This document shows, piece by piece, positions 34,044 to 46,320 of a stretch of 64,000 nucleotides of DNA. The DNA comes from Micropterus salmoides (lineage: Eukaryota; Chordata; Actinopteri; Centrarchiformes; Centrarchidae), in contig NW_024040485.1 of the NCBI RefSeq assembly GCF_014851395.1, positions 19,723,276 through 19,787,275 on the forward strand. Reading direction: 5' to 3'. The position numbers and the translations under genes are program-made. How positions within the stretch are numbered: position 1 is the first letter of the stretch; each line of letters begins with the position of its first letter. The notes under the pieces are model-generated. The model worked only from the letters and a program-made list of their open reading frames with translations, made no database searches and was not told the DNA's origin.

Positions 34044-34958
34044 TCAGAGAGGAGGGGATGTCGAGGGTCTGCAATGATTTTTGTTGTTTGTTTCATGACT
34101 GCCTGCTCTTAACAAAGGCATACCAGCCACTCTAAACCTCACACAAAAAATCAGTGGAGACTCCAGGAAGTGACTTCGCCCAGCCAAGAAATAGTCACAC
34201 ATAACCCACTGTAAAACCACAGTGTATCAGTTTTAAACTTTTTGTACAAGATGTAACGTGTTAATTATTGAGCATTACAGGTGGTGGTAGGTGGATTTTG
34301 TTACCCCTGAGTTGTTTTCTCTGTTTTCAATCTTTATGCTAAGCTAAACTAACTGGCTGCTGGAGGTAGCTTCATAATTACTGCACTTGAGCAGCAATGG
34401 GTGAGAGGGTTGGGAGGGTGAAAGGGTACAGATCAAGGCCCTAACATGGTACGGTGAGAACAAGAAAATGGAAGGAGCAGAGGCCTATGGTCAGTAAGAA
34501 AATAATCACACTGTTTCTATGATATCACCCTCTGTCAGAAACTGAACCAGACTATCCCCACGCAAAGCAGGTTAGATAGACAGAACGTTTTTCTCTGGGT
34601 TTCAAAATAACTGACATGACCTTTTGTGCTTTATAATCTTCTTGAGTATATGTATGCAAAACAGAGCATGACCTGGACAGGTCTACAACACGCTGGCTTT
34701 GGAAACGGTTGTTAAAGACTCTGTCTGTGTTGCTACAAGGCTAATGGCCAAGAGCTTATTTGAAATTGCCCATCTTTGTATCAGAGCTAAGGGGTGGTGG
34801 TGGTGCTGAAGCGGTATGGATGAGGGGTCCAATTTTGAAAATGTTCCCCTCTCCTTAATTCCAAATGGCTGGCCTGAGAGTTGTATCAGTCTTCTCATCT
34901 AATTCTCATCAAGAAAGTGAATAAGCGTATTTCTCAAAATATTGAACTATTCCATTAA

Positions 34959-36597
34959 GGTTTCAATTAAATTACATAAAGTTACCCTACCATCTACTTT
35001 TAATAAGGACTAATTGGTAGAAATGAATGATGTGCCTCATTAATTGTCAGAAGATTAAAATTTTTTTTGCATCCTATGCCTTCATGAACTGGTGCTGGTT
35101 TCCAGAGTAATGTCATATTTTGTGTTGACCTCAACCTACAGGTGCAATTGGTCAAAACAGTTGGAGAAGCTGACACCAGACGGATGAGAAGTGTAATATT
35201 CTGTATATGAACACAAACACACACGCACACTCGGTTAAGCGAGAGAGGTAACATGTCCCTCTTGAAGACATCTTCTTCCGGCAGGGGCAGGGGTCTCACC
35301 ACATGAGCTCAATAAGCCCTCTTAAAGAAGAAGAAGATTGAAAGCTTGACCTTGCACACACTCGGCTCCTCCTCGCACATTTCATATGACAGGCTGCGCA
35401 TGTTATTTATTCATGTTTAAAGACAGTCTGCTCGAGACATAACAACAGCAACATTCACACACACAAACACACACACATACACACATTCCTGACGTCCAAA
35501 CTGTAGTCAAATATATGCAATATAGGCAGAATAAATCTCCATAAAGTGTTTGGGTGGAATCTGATGTGCATGTCAGTATTGTCCTAGTAACATCTGCAGG
35601 AGCCATATCAACAACCGGGCAAAGACAGAGAGAGGCAAGCCTGAGCTGACACTAATCCAGTAATGTGCCCATGTCGCTTATCAAAATAATTGACAGAATT
35701 TTCTACAGTGAGATGGAAGTGTTTATTCTGGTACTACCCAGACAATTCTGTAGATCCCAACAACTCTGGATCAGTAATGAGATGGCTGGCTTTGTTGCAT
35801 TTTGCTCTACCCACGAATGTGGTTCTGGGTAAATCCATCTAAAATCGGTTAACTGCATGTGCATTGTCCTTTGCAAACACACTTTTTTTGCCGGATGTGA
35901 AATAAATTAGAAAAAAATTTAAAAAGTTAACTTTTGGTTGATATAGGTGATTGTTTCCCTTATGGCCATAACTATGTGAAAATCATGATTAAATATGCTT
36001 CTACTTTTCAGGGATTGCATCCCTTTCACTGCTCCTGAAAGTGGGGAGTGATACACAGCTGTCAGTTTAATCCCATATGAGTTGACCATTTTTTAGAAAA
36101 ACAGATGAGCAAAACAATAAATCCAAAAGTTTTGCTTCTGTATCTTCTTTTAAAAGAAATGACAGTTCTGAGCCTGCTCAGAATCATCTGATCCCAGGGA
36201 AGATTTAGTTTTGCTGTGACATTTATGGCCTATTATCACGTTTGAAGCAGCATTGTATTTGTGCCTGAATTTCAGTTTAGGGTTGCTTTGGATGAGATTA
36301 CAAGTTTACAAGTCTAATTATGTCCCTGAAGCACTGACGATTGAGCATGTCCTTGTTAAAATGAGTGGGAAAGTTAGTTTTATCTCTCTTTATATATATC
36401 CCCTTTCAATCTTTCAAAAACAAAAAAATATTTTCAAACTCAGGATAAAGCAATTGTTCAGATGGATACTTTTTTACAGTGTAACCTAGAGTGAGGCGTC
36501 TCCAAAGGCTACACCACAGTCAGGCGGCTGATTGACAGGACTTGGCTGGCGGTGGACCCTCCTTCCCAGCGTCTCCTCCTCTCCTGCCCTCGTCCCT

Positions 36598-36598
<1 letters not shown>
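34959..36598. other. Intergenic / upstream region, no gene recognised
   Basis: AT-rich until about 36480, then increasingly GC-rich towards the exon at 36704. It could contain the promoter of that gene, but I see no convincing TATA box. Confidence 0.45.

Positions 36599-36628
<30 letters not shown>
36599..36628. repeat. (CT)15 tract in the 5' leader of the 36.7 kb gene
   Basis: Perfect CT run 75 bases upstream of the predicted start codon. Probably within the promoter or 5' UTR. Confidence 0.9.
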
Positions 36629-36631
<3 letters not shown>

Positions 36632-36674
36632 CAATCGCAGGGCTGCGCTCACCGACTCGACACCGCCAACAGGG

Positions 36675-36701
36675 ATGCAGCGAGGGCGCAGCGCAGCCTG
36701 A
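36675..36701 (+). CDS. Upstream mini-ORF of the 36.7 kb gene
   Basis: An eight-codon frame (MQRGRSAA, stop TGA) ends three bases before the main ATG. Such short upstream frames commonly lower translation of the main frame. Its use depends on the transcript starting upstream of 36675. Confidence 0.45.
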   Translation: MQRGRSAA

Positions 36702-36703
36702 AA

Positions 36704-36818
36704 ATGGCACCACCACGCGTCCTGTGGATCTATCCATCCCTTTTCCTCCTGTTCTCTCTGCTCCTTTTTCACGCGTTGTCGCCGTGCCGAGCCTTACGGA
36801 ATTACCCGGAGAATGAAG
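36704..36818 (+). CDS. First coding exon of an unidentified secreted or membrane protein
   Basis: ATG in strong context (GAAAATGG) opens 38 codons plus one base, to a consensus donor (GAAG|GTGGGT), so the exon ends in phase 1. The peptide starts MAPPRVLWIYPSLFLLFSLL and continues LFHALSPCRA, a textbook signal peptide with likely cleavage after the CRA segment, then LRNYPENE. GC-rich leader DNA, a CT tract and an upstream mini-ORF precede it, as expected for a 5' exon. I do not recognise the family. The downstream exons were not found in the window and may follow a long first intron or lie past 64 kb. Genes near EEF1AKMT4 on human 3q27 were considered, and none matches this leader. Confidence 0.6.
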
Positions 36819-38572
36819 GTGGGTGTCCGTGGTGGGTGTTGTGAACCTTAAGTGGAGTGAGGTAGATGACTTGGTTGTGCGCTGTGCTGGCTGATGGGGA
36901 GCCCCGTCCCGCGGTTCCACTTAACGGGGAAGGAGCTGAGCGGAGCGGCGGAGAATCCCGTTAAGTGCTCTGCTCGGTTATGAATCATGCATAAAGAAAA
37001 GCGGAGGAGGGTGGGGGGTACTGTTCGTCACGTTTTTCTTTTCCGAGCAAATTGATATTAAATTTGTATGACATATACACACAGGCGACCCTGTCATGCT
37101 GAAGATAGAGAAGCCTGATTTCACTTTCTGACATATGGAAAAGCTTCTTTGCATTTTATTAATCTTTGGGAATATATTTCTTGCATTAAAGTAGCCTAAC
37201 TTATATTGGTTATGCCAAAACAACATTGACATCTCTGTCAAAAATCCCTCTTAATTATAGATTCTTTATTATAACACAGTGATAAATGTTTGTTTTTTTC
37301 TGCTGTGGGCTATAGCCTACTGCCTCAGTCTGCAAATGAGGAGCAGCAATTACATTAAATTTGTCACACGCTGCTGCTGAGCCTCTCTCAGTTATTGTAT
37401 TAACATCGATGCTTGGCTTGAAATTAGCCAATGCATTTACTTACTAACTACTCCCGAACGCTTGCTGGGTTGAAACATGGGAGCTGGCTTGTTTAATGGG
37501 AAGCTGAACTTGCACTTAATGGAGAAAAGAACAAAGAAGTGTGCACAAGTTATATAAGTTATATTCACCATCATTGGTTAACAAAGCAGAGTGTTTGAAG
37601 TAAAATGGAAGTGTCTGTGCTGTTGTTTTTCGCTGGCTGGCTGTCAGACAGTCTAGCTGGAGATGATGCAGCTGTGACTTGATTGTCATTCTGTGAATCA
37701 TTTCATTCAGTATTCCCCAAAGCTCCAGTCAGCCCTGTTCTGTAGCTCAACAGAGCTCCCCCTCCCTGTTATGAGCTGGATGATTTGCCTCTCATTGACA
37801 TCTTCTGTATCATTTCTCACTCACTCTCAGGCTTACGTGGGGTAGATCAAACAGTCACACACACACACACACACACAATGGCAGGCCACCGAGGTCTGAT
37901 GGGATCTCCTGTCTCTGGCTGACTTAACAGTATAGGCTGCTTGTACGTAAGTTGTGCTGAATGTATGTCACAGCCCTGAGGAGTAGCCTACACACAGAAC
38001 AAAGGCTCCTGAGGATAGATAGGGAGTGAAGGAGAGAGAGAAAGAGAGAGAGTGGAGGAGTATTTTAACAGCAGGAGACAATGCATGTGAAGGAGACACA
38101 CACTGTTGAAATATTCACTGAAATGAGCATGAATGATGAAACCAACTGGAAGCCAAAAGAAACTCCTGTTGATTTAGATAAACTGACAGGAGCATCTGTA
38201 AGTCCTTATACATGTGGTGTGTGTGTTTGTGTGGATCATGTTCAACTTGAAAATTTTGAAGGAGACTGACAGGTTAGAAGGGGTTTTCATTACTTTTCAA
38301 ATAATCTGCCAGGCAGTCTGTGTGTGTCACTTGGTCCTTCATCCTCTGGTGATCCTCTATCCTGCTGTGTTACTAAACTATTGGCCTAATTGGTACCAGT
38401 TGTCTGACTTGTGTGTGTGTGTGTGTGTATGTGTGTGTGCACGTGCCCCCGATGGGACAGTAATCCAATGAAGCCATTTTTGTCAGCCACTCTATGCTCT
38501 GCGTTTACCTTTTGGCCTGCCAGTTTTCCTGCTGTGACTGCATGCTTAGGCGAAGGATTGCTCTTCTTTGTG

Positions 38573-38574
<2 letters not shown>

Positions 38575-38634
<60 letters not shown>
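38575..38634. repeat. (TG)n microsatellite, about 60 bp
   Basis: Longest TG tract in the window, interrupted by one TATA near 38618. Long frames translating as VCVCVC or HTHTHT on either strand are artefacts of it. Confidence 0.95.
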
Positions 38635-39774
38635 CACCTTGTGTTTGTCTTTGAGTGTGCATATTCTCCACCCACGCATCTCAGTAGTCATGTTATTCCA
38701 GGAAATCCTCCCTCTGAGTCTGTCTAGTAGCAGAAGCGGGGCTGTCATAAAAGGAGAGATACGGCTCTCAAGGCTCAATTAAGAACACAGTCCCTTTGAT
38801 AGAGCTGATAGTGTTAAGCTGTCAACAAGCTTAGTTTACTACCAGAGATATTGATCTGCTTCAAACTTGTTGGCATTTACAAGAATCACAGTTGTGAGGG
38901 TGGACTGGCGGAACCCGGTGCTTCTGGAGAATTGATAGAATTGCTTGAAAACTGCTGCTAACTGCAGACTGGGGAACATGAGACTTAGTAGAAATGGGTT
39001 CCTTCATACGTTGCTGTGATGAAGAGTATTTCATCTGAAGGTCTTTGTTGTCAACAGTGAAAGAGGTAAGAGTGGAAGAGTTTTTGTGCACCAGCAGAGG
39101 GAGTCCAACACGCCTTTTGCCTGAACCCTGAGGGCACACTGATGTAACAGGAGGGTGGATGCTCACAGGTCTCCCATGGTCCTTTGTCCTGCTGTCCTCA
39201 TCCCTTCTTTACTCTCTTTCTGGATCCCTTCTACCACGGTGCAATGACATGTGTCTCCTCTATTGTTGTTGTTGTTTATTTGCAGTTGCTCCCCCCTTGT
39301 GCAGATTCCTGGTGGGGAAAGGAGCAGACTGTCGCTCCTTTCTATTTTGCGTCTTCCTTCTGACTCTAAATATATCTCCAATCCTAGAAAACATACTGTA
39401 AAAGCATGACTGGAGCCCCGCGCCTCTTTCCACTGCCAGTGTATGTGTATTAGAGTAAACTAATAGAGGTAAATGAATGGTTGAACTCCAAATTTTGCCT
39501 GAAAACTGTGTTCAAACGTAATTGAATTAATAATCAAGAGTGGGCAGAGAGGGAGAGGAAAAACAACAAAACACGGGGGGAAACTCAGTTATGGTTTATG
39601 TTAGAGTCTAGAGGTTTACTGTAATGTGTAATTGGTCGACTTGGAACTACAGTACACTTATAGCTTTTTCATTGGAAGGCCTTCGGGCGCTTTGGGGTTG
39701 CTGTATTGCTTTGTAAGGTGAACATGAGGGCGAGCAGTAAGTGCAGAGGCAAGCATATGTAGAGGACGCCGCCT

Positions 39775-39778
<4 letters not shown>

Positions 39779-39820
<42 letters not shown>

Positions 39821-39827
39821 ACACACT
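39779..39827. repeat. (AC)n microsatellite
   Basis: Run of about 49 bases with one CTC interruption. Confidence 0.95.
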
Positions 39828-40557
39828 TTCTTATGATTCACACAAGATCCTGACTGTGGTATAATGTTAGGTCAAAGGTCTCCTCTGGTTTAATTGCTTT
39901 AATCTATAATGGTTGCTTGTAGTTATCGGCAGAACTATACCTCATTAAGTGTGTGTCTGTGTGTGTGTTTGTGTGTGTGTGAGTCCGAGAGATTGCTGTA
40001 CTCCCATGTAACAACCATGACCTTGGACAGAGGAGGATATAGATCTCCACTCTCATCAAAGAGCAGCAAAGAGAGACAGCAAGAGCGAGCACCCTCCTGT
40101 TTCTCTTTTCTACCTCCACCACTCCAAACTATCTCTAATCCCCTTCTTTCAAATCTGCCCTTCTCTATTTTCTATCAGCCTCCCTCCTGGCCTCCATTTT
40201 CTCCCTCCTTTTTTTGTTTTCCCTTTTGTCTTCTTCTTCTCTTCCCTCTCTTCCTCTCTGACCTCCAGTAGCAGTAACAGTTGAACAGGAGTTGCGAGCC
40301 ACTGTAAGTTTTCTGTAACAAGGTGGAGCTCCTATATCTGCTTAACAACAGCCCATACACAAGCGCGCGTACACACACACACACACACATACACACACAC
40401 ACACATGTATCCTATCATAATGTATGGCTGGGGGGCAGTTTGGTGGTCTTGGTCCAGAGAATAGTGTCATGTATTCCCGAGGCTGACTGATAGATAGGGT
40501 TATAAATACAGCTCAGTGACAGAGAATGATTCTACTGTGAGGGCTTGTGTGTGTGTG

Positions 40558-40593
40558 TGGTGGTGGTGGTGGTGGTGGTGAGGGGGGGGGGGG
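40558..40593. repeat. (GGT)n plus G-run
   Basis: Seven GGT triplets, then A and twelve G. The G-strand could form a quadruplex. Confidence 0.9.
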
Positions 40594-40890
40594 TCAGAGA
40601 CAAAAAGACAAATCCACAAGAGAGACTCCGTGAGACAAAACATAAATGAATAGAAATAAAAAGCAGAGCACAGAAAGAGACGTGGCTCTAAACAAACTGA
40701 ATAACTCACCCATTTCTTTGTGGTCTATTGAGCAGAGCACCCATAATAGCACCCACAGGGCCTTTGTGTTGTACTTGATGGTCGTCAGTGGTTGCTAAAT
40801 ATAGTTTTGTTATTCAGCCCTAACAATTCAATTTATATTTTTTTTTTTCTGTTTTGTTTCAGTTTGGTTTCTGTTAGGGATACACATGTT

Positions 40891-41320
40891 TAATGGTTTG
40901 ACATAGAAAACTGATAGCACTCTAAAGTCTGTACACTAAATATGAGGCTATAGCCAGTAGCTGATTAGCTTAGCTTTGCACTGGAAGGACCGGAAACGGG
41001 AAACAGCTGGCAGGCTCTGTCCAAGGGTTAAAACATCCATCTAGCAGATCTCTAAAAAGCTCACTAACAGGTTATATGTCGTTTGTTGAAATTTTCCTAA
41101 AACTTAAGTCTAAAAATTACTATTTGTGGTTTTACAGGGGGATGATGGCAGTGACTTAATGGAGTTTCCAAATTATTGTAAGGTATCCAGGAAGTCACTT
41201 TGCCCAGCAAAGAAGTAGCTTGGCACACAATCCCCTATAAACCCACAAACAGGCATTTTTACTGTAAGGTGTTTGTACGTGTTAAACTAACAAAATAGAA
41301 CATGTTAGTGAGCTTTAAAG
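40891..41320 (+). mobile_element. Copy of the TTAA MITE family
   Basis: Shares TAGCCAGTAGCTGATTAGC and the sequence around GGAAACGGGAAACAGCTGG with the 9.1 kb copy. It also shares CCAGGAAGTCACTTTGCCCA with the 34.2 kb copy. Ends are degraded and boundaries approximate. Confidence 0.5.
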
Positions 41321-41500
41321 GTGCTGGGCTGGCTGTACTGTACACTTGTTTAAACAAATCCTCCATAGACAAACTGCAAGTTGTACAGAATGCAGCGGGT
41401 GAGAGGTGATCAGGCTTTCTGTGTGGTGGCTCCACGGCTCTGGAACTCTATTTCTTTAGCTTTGAGAGCCTTGGACTCTGTGGAAACTTTCAGAAAACAC

Positions 41501-42295
41501 TAGGGTTGACCCCCAATAGTCGAAGATTCGATGCTTCGATGGGCGGAGCCAGATTCGACTGTCAATCTCACAGTCGAAGCTTCGCAGTGAAACGAGGATC
41601 ACCAGTTTTCTCCCAATAACTTATTATACAGCCTATTACAATATACATTTCAATGTTTAATGCTGTAAATAAATATGTAAAAAGAATCAAACTTCCAATA
41701 AATGTTTTTAAAGTGCGTGAATAAATCCAAAATTGTAACCCTAATCCTGGGTCGTCATGGGCATGTGTAGGCGTAGCGTGTGTGTGTGTGTGGTGGTGGA
41801 AGAGGACGACTTGCTGAAGAGACTGAGCCCCGGCTTCACTGGTGTTGTGCCAAGTTGTCCGCACCTCTCGGGACTTTTGGATAATTTATCAAAGTTGATG
41901 AACCAAACAAAGAATTTTATCGTTTTTATATTAGCCGGCTACTTGAAATAGACCCGCAAGAAACCGCGACGTGCATGTAGTTGTTGGCAGCACGGCATGC
42001 ACGCAAAACTCACACAAGACAGGTGAATGACAGGCGAGAGAGAGAGAGAGATAGAGAGATAGAGAGAGAAGGGTCTTCAAAAAGCCTCAGTATAGCTGGA
42101 AATTTACATTGTAAGTTGAATGCATAGAGACTGCAGCTCTGCAGCTTCTCAAGATTAAAGCGGAGCTACCTTGTGAAACTCCCCCCACTCACAAATGCCG
42201 CACACAAAAACGCACGATTCCACTATCAGTCGACTATAGGCAGGACTTGACGATTTTGACTCGACTATGTAAATCCTTAGTCGGGGACAGCCCTA
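41501..42295. mobile_element. hAT-like element, 795 bp
   Basis: Inverted ends TAGGGTTG and CAGCCCTA, flanked by an imperfect 8 bp duplication (GAAAACAC at 41493-41500, AAAAACAC at 42296-42303). Subterminal DNA is rich in TCGA motifs (GTCGAAGATTCGATGCTTCG at the left, GACTCGACTATG at the right). No transposase frame. Confidence 0.8.
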
Positions 42296-43256
42296 AAAAA
42301 CACCATAAGACACATCATTTTAAACAAGCATTTAACTAGTCATATGGTTTTGTGTTTTATGTGTTGTTGTTTTTATTTGTTTTATTTTATTCTATTTTTT
42401 TTCATCTCCTGGCTGCAGCTTTATATTTACTGGCATTAGAGTGGGATCGATGTTGTCATCTAAGTCTCAGTTTTTAGGCTTCAATGATTTCTGTCGGATG
42501 CAGAGTTCATTTATGTCAAATGTCATGTCTGTGGTGAAGTTTGGGTATAAGTGGGCTCCCACCACGTCTGCTGACCCCTTCCCCCTCTGAACAAGCCCTT
42601 AACGGCTGGTCAAATCACTGATCACTGGGCCTTGACCACTTTCCAGCCGCCGCTCTAACCCACACACTCCAGCTCTTCTCCTTTTCCTTCTTTTAATCTC
42701 ACTGCCCCTTCTCACACATACACTTCCCACCCCAATCATACCCTGTCCTGACCTTTAATTTGACTAAATTGAATTTTGTTGTTTCCTTAGCTCTCTCTCT
42801 TTTTATGTTTTCCTGTTTGCTCTGCGGGATTGGCTCGTGCCGCTGCTGTGAAAGGCTGCATTAGCCAGCTTTACAAACAAACAGTCGAGCATTTGGGTCA
42901 GCCGCAGATATCGAACGTTTATTGGCCAGTGCTCCAATCTTTTCTCTACTGACCTGTGAAGGCATTATGAAAGCAAAAATAACTTGGGAACTTGGACGCT
43001 GAGTCAGGATATATTTATACAGCTTCTTCTTCATTTTAATTTACAGAAAAGATTCATAAATATGAAAATGCACGCTTGAAATTGGTCAAATTAATTTAAA
43101 TATCCAAGCATAGCTGTGAAATACAGTACCTCCATGACTGAAACTGTCTTCAACAGCATTGGTTATTTCTGAAGAAAAATGTCTTCTGGCGGTGCATGTT
43201 ATGTTTTCTCATAGAAGCAGAGGCAGAAGTAGCCTGAGGTCAACCCAATCGCATCT
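42296..43256. other. No gene recognised
   Basis: No exon, RNA gene or complete repeat element recognised. Confidence 0.5.
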
Positions 43257-43646
43257 CATGCGTCACATATACACGCTTTGGAAAAGCCGTGTCTATTGTA
43301 CGCAAAACGGCGATTTTGCGTGTATATGATACGCTGCAGTTTGCAATAGCGTTGCCACACAAAGGGGGCTAACCCTGGCCGATGTGCACAGCTGTAGGGT
43401 TAGCCGGTCGGCATATATTAACTGACTTAGGTTTCGGCACTAACTAATGCCATGGTTGATGTTAGGGAAGTTGCCTCGGGGGGGCTGTCAACTCCTTAAA
43501 CAAAAACATCGCTAGCTAGCTAGCTAGTCACCCCGGGGTGTCACATACACACGTGGCCTGGGGCGTCCACTATAGACGCGAAATCGCCATTTTGCGTACA
43601 ATAGACACAGCTTTTCAAAAGCGTGTATATGTGACGCCTGAGCATG
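43257..43646. mobile_element. Foldback element with long inverted arms
   Basis: The left arm (about 43257-43322: CGTCACATATACACGC, GTGTCTATTGTACGCAAAA, CGGCGATTTTGCGT) is repeated inverted in the right arm (about 43575-43640). A second, inner inverted pair lies around GGGCTAACCCTGGCC and GGTTAGCCGGTCGG. A (CTAG)n palindrome (43511-43527) and GGGGTGTCAC precede the right arm. It encodes nothing. The outer limits and target duplication are uncertain. Confidence 0.7.
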
Positions 43647-45777
43647 AGAACAGGCTGCTGAGGTTGTTGCGCTATAGTGGTGGATGGCTGGTTGTACAAA
43701 GAATCCAACGTTGAAACTTGAGATCGCTGTGCCCATATCATTCCCTGCCAACAGTCAACATTGGTTTCTTTTAACCATGACAAAGATCTTTCCCCGACCC
43801 TTACCAAAAAAAGTTTGAGTTGTCTAAACTTGGCAAAATGTAAACCATAGAGATATAAAAAAAATGCTCATATTAATAACTTCTTACCAGCCATTTTGGA
43901 CAGTTTTGAAAGGTTCTGACATACATACACTCATATGAGCCGTGGAAGGTGATGACTGAAAGACTTTTTCTTATTGTGTGTACTTCCTAGATGCTTTCTT
44001 GCAAGTCACAGATGGTAATCTTGTTGTCCTTTGTTGACACCATTTGATGATTTCTAGACTTGTGTCTTCTAGACAGTGAGCTTATTCTCAATTCATGGAT
44101 ATAAGATGTAACCATGAGTCCTGTAGTGAATTCCCAGAAAAAACTGAACCATAGAAAACAGGGCCAGCTTACAAACATTTCTCTTATGATTTTGGTGTTT
44201 TGCTAGCATAGTTCCCTTAAGACTTTTCCTATAGTAGGCTACATCCGCCACCCACTTAACCTTTTTAGCTTCAGTATTTTTTTAGTTATGCTTGTTCTGG
44301 CTCTCTGTTTACTACTTGATAGTGTCCTCATCAGTGCAAAGTAGTTTAAGTTTGATTTGATAGAGGCAGCAGGGCAGAAAGACAATGATTGTAGGTGTGT
44401 GTGTATATACATGTTATATGTGTGTGTACCAACAGTAGCAACCTAAGCACACGTTTGTCTGACTTGTGATTTCCTAACCATCTCCACTGCTGTGGCTCAC
44501 TCTAGGCCAATTTACCATCCTGTGACCAGCCACTGTGTGACAGCTGTGTGTGTGAAAGTGTGTGTGCACTTGTCCCATCAGGAGGAATGTCATAAGAACT
44601 AACAGAGCACAAAAAAGGTCAAACAAGAGAAACACACACACTTGAAGAGGGAGAATTTAGAGAAAGAATTAGCTGTCCTGTGTCTTATTAAAGGAAAAAA
44701 AGCTTTATCTATCAATGCTCATTCACTCTATTCACTCCTCACAGGCTGTTTTAATTCTGTTCTTTAAATGAATGGTGGGTTGCGTCACAGTTTGAGCGTG
44801 TGGCACATGTGTGGAGGCGTATGTGTCTGTGGTTTGTACTGCAAGTTGTTTCTGAATCCTCAAGGACTCTGGTTTGTATTTGCCACATATGTGTATGGAT
44901 GCGTTGTTTTAGTTGTGTGTGTGTGCGTGTGTATGTGTGTGCTCCTTGCCCTTGATGATTTGTTGGCATACTGGTGGAAGAAGCTTATTAAAAAAACAAG
45001 CGTCTGGATCTGACTGTGTGTCACGGTTCAACACTGTAAGCATTCGACCAGCACGCGCAGACAAACCCATACACGCACACACACACACACTCCAGAGCCT
45101 CTTCAAGCGACAAACTAGGGCAGTGCTCCTGTCATAGTCTGTCAGAATGGCATCTTTTCTGTTCTGCTGGGGCTGCCAGTGTATATGAAATAGCAGAGTA
45201 GGCTAATGTACTTTCTGCAACAGTGGAAGGGGGAGGGAGGTCCAAAAATGCAAGCTCAACGAGGAACAGTTCATCACATACATGAAAATTTTCATAAACA
45301 TTTTTAGCTTTGCACACCATTTGCCTTCTGGGGTTGCCAGGGTATTTTTTTTCAAGGCTTTGGAGAATAAGGTTTTCAATAAACCATGTGCATCCCTTTT
45401 AAAAATGACTTCAGTAAAGCAGCTCCCTTAGAGCTTCTTAACATCACATTTTTTACCCATGTGTGACTGCAGTGTAGAAGACATCTTATGCCTGTTATCT
45501 TGACTTATTTTTACCTGAAATTGGGTTAAATGTCTTACATTTCTGCCAGCTTATTCAGGAAAATCCAACATCACAGTTCAAAGAGGTAGCAAAAGCTTTT
45601 GATAAATGATGTTGATGTATTTTTCCTGTTTGTCTTCTTTCATTTTTCGTTGAACGTTTTGCTTGGTTAATCGGAGTGGGTTTCCTCTTTGGGGAAGAGT
45701 GTAATAAACCAACTAATGTTTTAAGGGTCCCCATTTATTGGCAAGTCAATGATTAAAGATACCATAGAAAATATGTA
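43647..45777. other. No gene recognised
   Basis: Short TG tracts near 44525 and 44917, and no recognised exon. Confidence 0.5.
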
Positions 45778-45785
45778 CATGCACC

Positions 45786-46146
45786 TAGGGCTGAGCAATA
45801 AAACAATAATGATAATTATGGCAATATAATGTTCCTCAATTACAACATAACAAATGTTCAATATATATAAATTCAATAAATGTTTAATTTAATTAATTTG
45901 AATCACACGGATTAACACTTAATTTTTCTATTAAGATATTTATTTTGTTGAGGAAAAAGGACTGAACAAAGATTTATTAAATATATTTTTTGAAAAAATA
46001 TTTTATCATAATTGTTTTGAAAGTTCTACCTCAGATTTGTGAAGTGATCCACTGTTTGGCATGAAGTGTTTGTCATGTTATGACAATAAAGCATTAAACC
46101 ATTTTTTATCGTGATATATAATTTTTGGCCATATCGCCCAGCTCTA
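45786..46146. mobile_element. hAT MITE with perfect 8 bp target duplication
   Basis: 361 bp AT-rich element. It starts TAGGGCTGAGCAATAA and ends GGCCATATCGCCCAGCTCTA, and is flanked by perfect CATGCACC repeats at 45778-45785 and 46147-46154. The ends resemble those of the 41.5 kb and 54.1 kb elements. Confidence 0.85.
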
Positions 46147-46320
46147 CATGCACCCCCATGATATGACACTTATATGGACCACAGAGTAAACTGGTCATTT
46201 GATATTTCCATATGCATGATTATAATATCCAGCTTTCTGATCATCCGTGCCTTTTTTTCACATTGCACAATCACATTTATTTGTCAGTGTAACCCAGCCA
46301 GCTATGTTTAGGTTACTTAA

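Larger units (their letters stand above)
33817..34958 (+). mobile_element. TTAA-flanked MITE with secondary insertions
   Basis: Starts TTAAAGGAGGAGTCACTCTT and ends TTGAACTATTCCATTAA. Inside each end lies a matching inverted segment around GATGAGAAGATTCAT and ATCAGTCTTCTCATC. The middle has the family signature GCTAAGCTAAACTAACTGGC near 34340. A LINE tail, a (TCTA)n tract and an unidentified segment at about 34390-34870 interrupt it. The TTAA target fits piggyBac-type mobilisation. Confidence 0.6.
36819..40890. other. Probable first intron, microsatellite-rich
   Basis: No exon recognised. Contains (CA)n 37856-37877, (GT)n 38410-38439, (TG)n 38575-38634, (AC)n 39779-39827, (AC)n 40371-40405 and (GGT)n 40558-40580 followed by a G-run to 40593. 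The intron assignment depends on the 36.7 kb exon. Confidence 0.4.

Noticed and set aside
36704..36818. Naming the signal-peptide exon as ece2, ephb3, chrd or thpo from 3q27 synteny
   Set aside because: None of these leaders resembles the peptide. ECE2 is also a type II membrane protein without a cleaved signal peptide.
38386..38782. Frames of 77-130 codons on both strands
   Set aside because: They are translations of (TG)n tracts (VCVCVC, HTHTHT) and adjacent unique DNA.
37856..40405. CRISPR-like spaced repeats
   Set aside because: The repeats are plain CA/TG microsatellites at irregular distances in vertebrate DNA.
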